Part shown: positions 1-5,522 of the stretch, piece after piece
Layout: every line of letters starts with the position of its first letter
How positions within the stretch are numbered: position 1 is the stretch's first letter
Assembly: GCA_016794285.1 (NCBI GenBank)
Contig: JAEUKO010000057.1
Location: 1-12,586, forward strand
DNA from: UBA1573 sp016794285
GTDB taxonomy: Bacteria; Pseudomonadota; Alphaproteobacteria; Micavibrionales; Micavibrionaceae
Direction: 5' to 3'
DNA: 12,586 nucleotides
Program-made: the position numbers and the translations under genes
Notes under the pieces: generated by a model
Databases searched by the model: none
Seen by the model: the letters and a program-made list of their open reading frames with translations, nothing else
Told to the model about the DNA's origin: nothing

Positions 1-778
1 GTCCCTTTTTCCACCATGCGACAAAAAGAAAGACGAAAAGAAAAACACTTGAAGCAAAGAAAATGACCCAAACGCGGTTATCCTTCAAAAACAGAGCTAG
101 TTTTTGCACCTCCGTCGGGGCATGAACAAATCCTTTGGGGATAGAGGCCGCAACGGTGAACCCTTCACCAACCCCCAGAGGAGCATTTGTTTCCGCAACA
201 AAAATATTATCTTCTACCCCTGCCCTATACGCCCTACCACTGGCTCCGAAAGCCCCAGTATAACCGGCATACTTCCCAACCACCGCACCCATTGGGAACT
301 CAATACGGATAGAGGATTTTTGAATAGGAAACACCCAACCGTTTCCGGTGACATTCCAGTAAAATTCATCATAAGTATCAAAAAACCCCATAACGCGCTG
401 TACACTATAGACAAGCGTATAACGATGTTTTCCCTCAGAAACGTAGGTGTCCGCATCCCCTATATAAATTCTCAAACCATTATCAAGAGAATTGATGTGG
501 TACGGTTCGGAGCTTCCGTCACGAAAGATCCCGTCCAGACTAAAAATAACCCGCACAAGATTCCCCATGCGGTCCGTATAATCGGTTGGGAAATCGCGGT
601 AAATTCCGTGACGAATCTGGTTGTTTTCTGCTGTAACGGTAATGTCTTCACGGATTTTTACTTCTCCACTGGGAAGCACCCGTGCCTCAACATCAAAGCT
701 ATGAATGACCTCGCTGGCCTGAGCCAGAGAGGTCATCATAAGAATCAGGGCAAAAAGAATCCCTCCCCATTTGCCCAT
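1..778 (-). CDS. DUF2207-type membrane protein, C-terminus cut by window edge
   Basis: The frame is open for 259 codons from an ATG at 776-778 to the left edge, so the 3' end is missing. Residues 1-21 look like a signal peptide: a short basic start, a hydrophobic core, and an AQA-S cleavage site. Residues about 24-210 resemble the DUF2207 extracellular domain, with a 'RHGIYRDFP' stretch near 56-64 and 'DEFYWNVTGNGW' near 137-148. A hydrophobic segment at about 235-257 followed by WWKK looks like a first membrane helix, so the domain is expected outside the membrane. Its start lies 2 nt after the lemA stop, which suggests one transcript and coupled translation, with an AGG-containing site inside the lemA 3' end. 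LemA and DUF2207-type proteins are often neighbours; their function is unknown. The family call comes from reading the translation, not from a profile search. Confidence 0.85.
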   Translation of the reverse strand, partial: MGKWGGILFALILMMTSLAQASEVIHSFDVEARVLPSGEVKIREDITVTAENNQIRHGIYRDFPTDYTDRMGNLVRVIFSLDGIFRDGSSEPYHINSLDNGLRIYIGDADTYVSEGKHRYTLVYSVQRVMGFFDTYDEFYWNVTGNGWVFPIQKSSIRIEFPMGAVVGKYAGYTGAFGASGRAYRAGVEDNIFVAETNAPLGVGEGFTVAASIPKGFVHAPTEVQKLALFLKDNRVWVIFFASSVFLFVFLFVAWWKKG

Positions 779-780
779 GA

Positions 781-1332
781 TTAAAAACTAACCTTTTGAG
801 CTTCGCGCTCCGCCGCATTTTCAATTTCGAAAAACGGTTTCTTTTCAAAGTGAAAAGCTCTGGCAATGATGTTGCTAGGAAACATTTCAATCAGGGTATT
901 CAAATCTCGAACCGTCCCGTTGTAATAGCGGCGTGAAAGCTGGAGTTGGTCTTCAACCTCCGCCAGTTTATTTTGCAAATCAACGAAATTGGTGTTGGCT
1001 TTCAAATCAGGATAATTTTCTGAAACAGCAAAGACGTTGGCCAGAGCCTGCGAGAGTCCGGCCTCGGCTTTGAACCGTTCATCTGGATTAGTTGCCCCTT
1101 GTGCCCGCGCCCGCCATTCGGTAACTTTTTCAATCGTCCCCGCTTCGTGCTTGGCATAACCCTTGACCGTTTCCACCAGATTAGGAATAAGGTCGTATCG
1201 GCGTTTGAGCTGAACATCAACTCCGCTAAACCCCTCTTCCGACAGATTCCTTTTGCTAACGAGGCGATTGTAAACCGACACAGCGTAAAACGCAACTAAG
1301 GCCACAAGACCCAAAAAGACCAACAAACCCAT
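781..1332 (-). CDS. lemA: LemA family protein
   Basis: This 183-residue protein has the usual LemA length and layout. One N-terminal hydrophobic segment (about residues 2-18) is followed by the family hallmark: 'YNRLVSKRN' near 21-29, then 'DVQLKRRYDLIPNLVETVKGYAKHE' near 39-63. The rest is predicted helical, with a later 'SRRYYNGTVRDLN' motif typical of the family. It is expected to be anchored in the inner membrane with a helical soluble domain; the molecular role of LemA proteins is not settled. The ATG at 1330-1332 is preceded by a purine-rich ribosome binding site (AAGGGAAGAG on the minus strand) at suitable spacing. It is the first gene of a two-gene unit with the DUF2207 protein. The 91-nt gap to the upstream yqeY-like gene shows no clear terminator, so read-through is possible. 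Confidence 0.95.
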   Translation of the reverse strand: MGLLVFLGLVALVAFYAVSVYNRLVSKRNLSEEGFSGVDVQLKRRYDLIPNLVETVKGYAKHEAGTIEKVTEWRARAQGATNPDERFKAEAGLSQALANVFAVSENYPDLKANTNFVDLQNKLAEVEDQLQLSRRYYNGTVRDLNTLIEMFPSNIIARAFHFEKKPFFEIENAAEREAQKVSF

Positions 1333-1423
1333 AATGCTCTTCCCTTTGAAAAATTAAAGAAATCTTGGGGGAGATTTTAGTCCCCTAAAAGTTAATAACT
1401 TATCAAGAATCGCAAAGGACAGG

Positions 1424-1888
1424 TTACCCTGCCAGTTTTTGTTTGACCACGGCTCCGGCCTTGGCCATGTCGAGTTGGCCGGCGTATTTGGCTTTAAGTT
1501 CAGCCATGACCTTGCCCATGTCCTTGATTCCAGCAGCCCCGACCGAGGAAATAAGTGTAGCCACCACTCCAGCGACTTCCTCGTCTGACATTTGGGTAGG
1601 TAGGAAGGCCTCAATAATTTTAATTTCTTCATCTTCCTTGACGGCAAGTTCGAGGCGATTGCCTTCGCGGTACATTTTGGCCGATTCTTGACGCTGCTTA
1701 ATCATCCCCTGCATGAGGGAAAGGATATCACCTTCGGCAATCCCGTCCATATTTCCTTTGGCGCGGGCTTCGATATCTTGTTCCTTGATTTTGGCCATGA
1801 CCATGCGGACAGTTTGCAGCTTTAATTCTTCATGCGCCTTCATAGCATCTTTCATGGCATTGCTGAGAGCTGTGCGAATTTCTGACAT
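1424..1888 (-). CDS. yqeY: GatB/YqeY domain protein
   Basis: This 154-residue protein matches the stand-alone YqeY family along its length. It has an N-terminal helical part with 'LKLQTVRMVMAKIKEQDIEARAKG' near 22-45, a 'MIKQRQESAKMYREGNR' stretch near 62-78, and a C-terminal small domain with 'AAGIKDMGKVMAELKAKYAGQ' near 117-137. The C-terminal domain is related to the tail domain of the GatB amidotransferase subunit, so a tRNA-linked role is often proposed; the actual function is unproven. The ATG at 1886-1888 has a strong ribosome binding site (AAGGAG, minus strand, 1896-1901). That site overlaps the stop codon of the upstream ABC exporter gene, so the two are very likely co-transcribed. 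YqeY genes are commonly found near carA in alphaproteobacteria; here the exporter gene lies between them. Confidence 0.93.
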   Translation of the reverse strand: MSEIRTALSNAMKDAMKAHEELKLQTVRMVMAKIKEQDIEARAKGNMDGIAEGDILSLMQGMIKQRQESAKMYREGNRLELAVKEDEEIKIIEAFLPTQMSDEEVAGVVATLISSVGAAGIKDMGKVMAELKAKYAGQLDMAKAGAVVKQKLAG

Positions 1889-1893
1889 CTTAT

Positions 1894-1901
1894 ATCTCCT
1901 T
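1894..1901 (-). promoter_or_regulatory. Ribosome binding site of the yqeY-like gene, overlapping the exporter stop codon
   Basis: The minus strand reads AAGGAGAT here, 5 nt before the yqeY-like ATG. The first two bases of the site belong to the TAA stop (1900-1902) of the ABC exporter gene. This decides the yqeY start and implies that ribosomes ending the exporter can begin the next gene. Confidence 0.75.
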
Positions 1902-3690
1902 ATCCTTCTATTTTCTTTGGCAAAAAGCCACCTGCTTGCAAATTCCAGAGATAGGCGAAATGTCCACCTCTGGCTACCAGCTGATCCAGCGTTCCGTCTT
2001 CTATAATAACCCCTTCCCTGAGAACTACAAGGCGGTCCATACGGGCAAGGGTAGAAAGGCGGTGAGCTATAACAATTGTCGTTCGCCCTTCCATCGCGGC
2101 GACAAGGGCAGATTGAATAAGCCGTTCCGTATCGGAATCAAGCGAAGACGTGGCTTCATCTAGAATCAAAAACGGCGCGTCTTTCAAAATGGCCCGCGCA
2201 ATGGCAATACGTTGGCGTTGGCCGCCCGAAAGTTTGACGCCGCGCTCTCCTACCATCGTGTCATAACCGCTTTGCGTTGCCAAAATGAAGTCATGCGCCT
2301 GCGCGGCCTTGGCAGCGGCGATCACTTCTTCTTCGCTTGCCTCTGGCCGCCCATAAAGAATATTCTCCCGCAAAGAGCGATGGAACAAAGAGGGGTCTTG
2401 AGGGATAACGGCAATCTTCTGGCGGAGGCTGTCTTGTGTAACCTCTGCGATATTCTGCCCGCCAATGATAATTTCTCCGCTTTTTAGGTTATAGTTACGC
2501 AGAAGAAGTTGGCACAGGGTTGTCTTTCCCGCTCCGGAAAGTCCCACCAGCCCGATTTTTTGTGCCTTCGGAATGGTCAAATTGAAATCAGAGAAAACCT
2601 GATGCCCTGAATCATAAACAAAAGAGATATTCTTAAACTCAATCTCTCCTGATTCAGGGGAAAATTTGCGAGCTCCTTCTTTGTCTTCAACCCCGACGGG
2701 CTGGACAAAGTCATTCAGTGCGCTTTGCATCCGTCCCAAATCTCCGGATAGTTGAGTAAGGGACCACGAAAGCCCAGCCAAACGCCACCACGCATCCCAA
2801 GCGATCAACATACAGACCGTTACATCACCGGTGGAATATTTACCACTGGCCCAATTCTCAATCAGATACCAGATAAGGCCAATGACCAAGCTTGACACAA
2901 TCAAGTCAAAGACCCCCCAGAAAATTATTTCGTTCCAAGATTTCCGGCGATAGGCAAGGATGTAGGGGTACTGAATTTTCTTTAGCAAATCTATTTCATG
3001 GAACATACCAGCATGGTTCTTGACGCTCGAAATATTGGTAATGGTGTCAACCAATTGTCCGGAAATATCTGATTCCCTGTCTGCTAAATTGGCCGAAGCC
3101 TCGCTCAATTTTGGCCCTAGAAAATAGGATGCACAAAACAAAGCTCCCACCACGCCTAAAAGGATGAGAGAGAGGTAAGGATCAACAAACCCCAGAAGCA
3201 CACAAGAAGACGTAATAGAAAAAAAGGCCGGAACAAAGCCGTGGGCCAACCTGTCCCAGAAAATGTCCACATAGGCCTTGCACATATTATTGACCTTGTT
3301 GACCATATCCCCAGAAAATCGGTTATGAAAGTATTCATGGGAATGGCGGGTCAGGTTTTTAACCAATACCTCCCGCAAGGCATTCAATATATAGGGTGTA
3401 GAATATGCATTAACAATTCCCCGTATCCGCAGAATGGTGGTTGTAAGAAAACAAAGTCCTACCACAGTCCAAAACGGGGTTTTTAAGTTCACCCAGATAT
3501 TTTGAGGATCTGCAAGAGCAAGGGCATCAACCAGAAATTTGAAAGTATACAGCATGACCATAGAGGCCATTGCCTCAAATCCCGTTGTGGCAACGGCAAG
3601 AAAGATAGAGGTTTTCTGCCACACGGTTAGCGTGTGGTAAAAATAGAGCAGAAAACGCCAAGGGTGCCTTGGAAATTCAATTCTTGTCAT
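1900..3690 (-). CDS. ABC exporter half-transporter (membrane domain fused to ATPase)
   Basis: This 596-residue protein has the usual length and order of a type-I exporter half-transporter: a membrane domain (about 20-320) with several hydrophobic segments, then a nucleotide-binding domain (about 350-590). All ATPase motifs are intact: Walker A GLSGAGKTT at 383-391, Q-loop Gln431, signature LSGGQ at 487-491, Walker B FLILDE at 507-512, and the switch His543. It should act as a dimer in the inner membrane and export a hydrophobic or lipid-like substrate, but the substrate cannot be told from sequence. It is similar in layout to MsbA-like and uncharacterised exporters. The start ATG at 3688-3690 lacks a good nearby ribosome binding site. 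An 11-codon reading frame ends 3 nt upstream in the same frame, which may help initiation. It runs divergently from carA and is followed by the yqeY-like gene. Confidence 0.93.
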   Translation of the reverse strand: MTRIEFPRHPWRFLLYFYHTLTVWQKTSIFLAVATTGFEAMASMVMLYTFKFLVDALALADPQNIWVNLKTPFWTVVGLCFLTTTILRIRGIVNAYSTPYILNALREVLVKNLTRHSHEYFHNRFSGDMVNKVNNMCKAYVDIFWDRLAHGFVPAFFSITSSCVLLGFVDPYLSLILLGVVGALFCASYFLGPKLSEASANLADRESDISGQLVDTITNISSVKNHAGMFHEIDLLKKIQYPYILAYRRKSWNEIIFWGVFDLIVSSLVIGLIWYLIENWASGKYSTGDVTVCMLIAWDAWWRLAGLSWSLTQLSGDLGRMQSALNDFVQPVGVEDKEGARKFSPESGEIEFKNISFVYDSGHQVFSDFNLTIPKAQKIGLVGLSGAGKTTLCQLLLRNYNLKSGEIIIGGQNIAEVTQDSLRQKIAVIPQDPSLFHRSLRENILYGRPEASEEEVIAAAKAAQAHDFILATQSGYDTMVGERGVKLSGGQRQRIAIARAILKDAPFLILDEATSSLDSDTERLIQSALVAAMEGRTTIVIAHRLSTLARMDRLVVLREGVIIEDGTLDQLVARGGHFAYLWNLQAGGFLPKKIEG

Positions 3691-3693
3691 GTT

Positions 3694-3729
3694 TTACCGC
3701 CCAACCTCATTTTTTCGGTATTTTTTCAT
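3694..3729 (-). CDS. Possible 11-codon upstream reading frame (leader) of the ABC exporter
   Basis: On the minus strand an ATG at 3727-3729 opens a frame coding MKKYRKNEVGR, then a TAA at 3694-3696. One codon (AAC) separates that stop from the exporter ATG, in the same frame. An AGGA sits just before this upstream ATG, at rather short spacing. It could be a coupling leader, a remnant of an older N-terminus closed by a stop mutation, or chance in an A-rich region. There is no protein-level support. Confidence 0.25.
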   Translation of the reverse strand: MKKYRKNEVGR

Positions 3730-3736
3730 TTTCCTG

Positions 3737-3767
3737 TTGTTTTTTTTCGAAGTCGTGTCTATAGAAT
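3737..3767 (+). promoter_or_regulatory. Candidate sigma-70-type promoter for carA
   Basis: A TTGTTT (3737-3742) is followed after 17 nt by TATAGA (3760-3765), overlapping a TAGAAT at 3762-3767 that matches the -10 consensus at 5 of 6 bases. Transcription would begin near 3773-3775, giving a leader of about 30 nt. The same short region must also hold the exporter promoter on the other strand; TCTATAGA (3758-3765 region) is itself palindromic. Assigned by eye only. Confidence 0.35.
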
Positions 3768-3769
3768 CC

Positions 3770-3804
3770 TCTTCTAGTGCCTGAACGAACGGAGTACTAG
3801 AAGA
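3770..3804 (+). repeat. Inverted repeat/hairpin reaching the carA start codon
   Basis: TCTTCTAGTGC (3770-3780) pairs with GTACTAGAAGA (3794-3804). The eleven base pairs include one G-U, and 13 nt lie between the arms. The right arm covers the last G of the carA GGAG site (3791-3794) and the A of its ATG (3804). It could act in RNA by masking the start, or in DNA as an operator for the divergent promoters. If transcription starts near 3774, the left arm would be only partly transcribed, which favours the DNA reading. Confidence 0.55.
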
Positions 3805-5009
3805 TGTTTGCTGCTTCCCCCTCTTTTTCCCCCAAACAGCCCAAAAATGCAACCGGAGTCATCGTTTTTTCTGACGGAACGCTGCTTTGGGGTCGTGGCT
3901 TTGGGGCAGAAACCTCAGCAATAGGCGAGGTTTGTTTTAACACCTCCATGACGGGGTATCAGGAAATATTGAGCGATCCCAGTTACGCGGGTCAAATTAT
4001 CACCTTTACCTTTCCCCATATCGGAAACACCGGAACCAATAGCGAGGACATTGAATCTGTACATCCAGCAGCGCGGGGATTGGTTGTCCGTGAAGACATC
4101 ACCTCCCCCTCGAACTGGCGGTCTAGCGAATCTTTGAATGCGTGGCTAAAACAGCATAATCTTGTTGGCATTTCAGGAATTGATACTCGTGCTCTCACGC
4201 GCCGTATTCGGGATAAGGGAGCTCCTATCGGAGTCATTGCCTATTCGTCTCAAGGCCTGTTTGATATTCCCTCTCTTTTGAAACAGGCGCAAGAATGGTC
4301 AGGACTTGACGGGCTGGATCTTGCCAAAGAAGTTACCTGTAAATCTCCCTATGAGTGGAACGAAAGTCTGTGGCAACTTGGAAAAGGTTACGGCCAGCAA
4401 ACCTCACCACGTTACCATGTTGTTGCGATGGATTTTGGCGCGAAACGAAATATCCTGCGCTGCCTTGCTGCCTCTGGCTGTCGTGTAACTGTCGTTCCCG
4501 CAGAAACAAGTGCCGAAACTATTTTGGCGATGAACCCCGATGGCGTCTTTCTCTCGAACGGCCCGGGGGATCCTGCTGCAACAGGCCTCTATGCTGTCCC
4601 CACTATTCAGAAAATTCTAGAACGGAAAGTTCCTCTTTTCGGAATTTGTTTGGGGCACCAGATGCTAGCCATTGCCCTTGGCGGCAAGACCACCAAAATG
4701 GCTCTTGGCCACCGAGGCGGCAATCATCCAGTCAAGGACTTACAAACAGGCAAGGTTGAAATCACCTCACAGAATCACGGATTTCATGTGTTGCCCGAAA
4801 CTCTGCCTGAGAATGTTGAAGCCACCCATATCAGCTTGTTTGACGGAAGTAACGAAGGCTTGCGGGCAAAAGACAAACCCGCGTTTTCGGTTCAATACCA
4901 CCCAGAATCCTCCCCGGGACCGGAAGACAGCCATTACCTGTTTGAGAGGTTTGTCCAGATGATTGACCGTTCACGCGAAGAACACAAAGAAAACCAAAAG
5001 GTCGCATAA
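3804..5009 (+). CDS. carA: Carbamoyl-phosphate synthase small (glutaminase) subunit
   Basis: CarA takes ammonia from glutamine and passes it to CarB, which makes carbamoyl phosphate for pyrimidine and arginine synthesis in the cytoplasm. The 401 residues show the N-terminal CarA domain (about 18-150, with 'FNTSMTGYQEILSDPSYAGQ' at 45-64) and a class I glutaminase domain (about 204-388). The catalytic triad is present: Cys282 in FGICLGHQ, and His366 with Glu368 in QYHPESS. The oxyanion-side 'SNGPGDP' is at 251-257. The start is supported by GGAG 10-13 nt upstream. The last 12 or so residues, after FVQMID, form a charged tail rich in Arg, Glu, Lys and Gln. They are encoded by the first copy of the 46-bp repeat that flanks the downstream insertion. 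The active-site region is unaffected, so the enzyme is expected to work. Confidence 0.98.
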   Translation: MFAASPSFSPKQPKNATGVIVFSDGTLLWGRGFGAETSAIGEVCFNTSMTGYQEILSDPSYAGQIITFTFPHIGNTGTNSEDIESVHPAARGLVVREDITSPSNWRSSESLNAWLKQHNLVGISGIDTRALTRRIRDKGAPIGVIAYSSQGLFDIPSLLKQAQEWSGLDGLDLAKEVTCKSPYEWNESLWQLGKGYGQQTSPRYHVVAMDFGAKRNILRCLAASGCRVTVVPAETSAETILAMNPDGVFLSNGPGDPAATGLYAVPTIQKILERKVPLFGICLGHQMLAIALGGKTTKMALGHRGGNHPVKDLQTGKVEITSQNHGFHVLPETLPENVEATHISLFDGSNEGLRAKDKPAFSVQYHPESSPGPEDSHYLFERFVQMIDRSREEHKENQKVA

Positions 5010-5012
5010 GAG
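4967..5012 (+). repeat. 46-bp direct repeat, left copy (overlaps carA 3' end)
   Basis: This copy is identical base for base to 5465-5510. It encodes the CarA tail and its TAA stop (5007-5009), and its last base is the first base of the GTG start of the GxxExxY gene. The first half (GTTCACGCGAAG followed by ACACAAAGAAAA) has the look of the interspersed 'CGCGAAG / CGCAAAG' repeats seen around GxxExxY genes; the second half looks like ordinary carA end. The bases just outside the two copies differ, so 46 bp is the exact length. Confidence 0.95.
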
Positions 5013-5398
5013 TGAGAAAGCCTTCTGAAGATATAGTTGACTGCGCAATCAAGGTTCATAAGAACCTTGGCCCGGGACTGCTTGAAAGTGTCTATCAAAA
5101 TTGCCTCAGCTACGAATTAACAAAGAGAGGCTATTCCCTTAAAAAGGAAGTAATTCTTCCCATTAAATACGAAGAAATGACATTCGAAAGCGGATTTCGT
5201 GCAGACTTGGTCGTAGAGGACAAAATTATCATAGAAATAAAATCCGTTGAGAAAGTTCTCCCCGTCCACAGGGCGCAAGTTTTGACATACCTCAAGTTAA
5301 CTCACTTTCCACTCGGGATTCTATTAAACTTTGGAGATGTCTTAGTCAAAAACGGAATACACAGGTTTGCAAATGGGGAAGAAGCCAATGATTTATAA
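5012..5398 (+). CDS. GxxExxY protein (PD-(D/E)XK nuclease-like superfamily)
   Basis: This 128-residue protein carries the family's name motif at Gly22, Glu25 and Tyr28 (GLLESVY), preceded by AIKVHKNLGP. A PD-(D/E)XK-like core follows: Asp65 in FRADLVV, Glu75-x-Lys77 in IIEIKS, and a Gln89 in HRAQVLTYLK. The length is typical and the key residues are all present, so it may be an active nuclease-fold protein; no biochemical role is firmly established for this family. The start is GTG at 5012-5014, 2 nt after the carA stop, with AAAAGG about 10 nt upstream. No ATG, GTG or TTG lies further upstream in frame before the stop at 4964-4966. The gene separates carA from carB and lies inside a direct-repeat-flanked insertion. 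Its base composition is visibly richer in A+T than carA or carB. Confidence 0.9.
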   Translation: MRKPSEDIVDCAIKVHKNLGPGLLESVYQNCLSYELTKRGYSLKKEVILPIKYEEMTFESGFRADLVVEDKIIIEIKSVEKVLPVHRAQVLTYLKLTHFPLGILLNFGDVLVKNGIHRFANGEEANDL

Positions 5399-5464
5399 CT
5401 TTCTTTGCGGTCTTGGAGATTCCTTTCGCGCCCTTTGCGTGAACCTCTTCTATTATCTTTCCAG
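5399..5464 (+). repeat. Repeat-rich right end of the GxxExxY cassette
   Basis: This stretch after the GxxExxY stop contains TTCTTTGCGG (5401-5410), CCTTTCGCG (5422-5430) and CCCTTTGCGTGAAC (5431-5444). They are variants of the same C-T-T-T-G-C-G unit and lie in inverse orientation to the CGCGAAG and CAAAGAA elements of the 46-bp repeats. CTTTGCGTGAAC (5433-5444) pairs fully, with one G-U, with GTTCACGCGAAG at 5467-5478 (loop 22 nt), and equally with 4969-4980 on the far side of the gene. No T-run follows, so it is not a standard terminator. Confidence 0.6.
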
Positions 5465-5510
5465 CCGTTCACGCGAAGAACACAAAGAAAACCAAAAGGT
5501 CGCATAAGAG
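5465..5510 (+). repeat. 46-bp direct repeat, right copy (silent duplicate of carA 3' end)
   Basis: Identical to 4967-5012, including the former carA stop codon, but here it is not joined to carA. It ends directly before AAGGAAATAACC, the carB ribosome binding site and spacer, so the right copy most likely marks the original carA-carB junction. Confidence 0.95.
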
Positions 5511-5516
5511 AAGGAA
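5511..5516 (+). promoter_or_regulatory. carB ribosome binding site
   Basis: AAGGAA lies 6 nt before the carB ATG at 5523 and immediately after the right 46-bp repeat. It is intact, so the insertion has not removed carB's own initiation signal. Confidence 0.75.
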
Positions 5517-5522
5517 ATAACC

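Larger units (their letters stand above)
5013..5510 (+). mobile_element. GxxExxY cassette inserted between carA and carB
   Basis: The segment from just after the left 46-bp repeat to the end of the right copy (452 + 46 = 498 bp) behaves as a unit. It carries one small gene and a repeat-rich right end, and it is bounded by a perfect direct repeat that duplicates the carA 3' end. Removing it leaves the carA stop, 3 nt (GAG), AAGGAAATAACC, then the carB ATG: a normal operon junction with a 15-nt gap. No transposase or recombinase is encoded. Whether the duplication is a target-site copy, a gene-conversion product or two copies of a dispersed repeat cannot be decided from one sequence. Confidence 0.7.

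Noticed and set aside
104..784. 226-codon plus-strand reading frame
   Set aside because: It lies opposite the DUF2207-type gene, whose translation shows a signal peptide and family motifs. The plus-strand product is low in recognisable features.
1366..1390. Possible terminator between the yqeY-like gene and lemA
   Set aside because: GGGGA/TCCCC gives only a 5-bp stem with an 8-nt loop, and no T-run follows directly on either strand.
5433..5478. 12-bp hairpin as a transcription terminator before carB
   Set aside because: The loop is 22 nt and the stem is followed by an A-rich run, not T, so it would not act as an intrinsic terminator for the carA-carB transcript.
4967..5510. CRISPR array
   Set aside because: There are only two copies of the 46-bp repeat, separated by a 452-bp gene-bearing segment, with no spacers and no cas genes.
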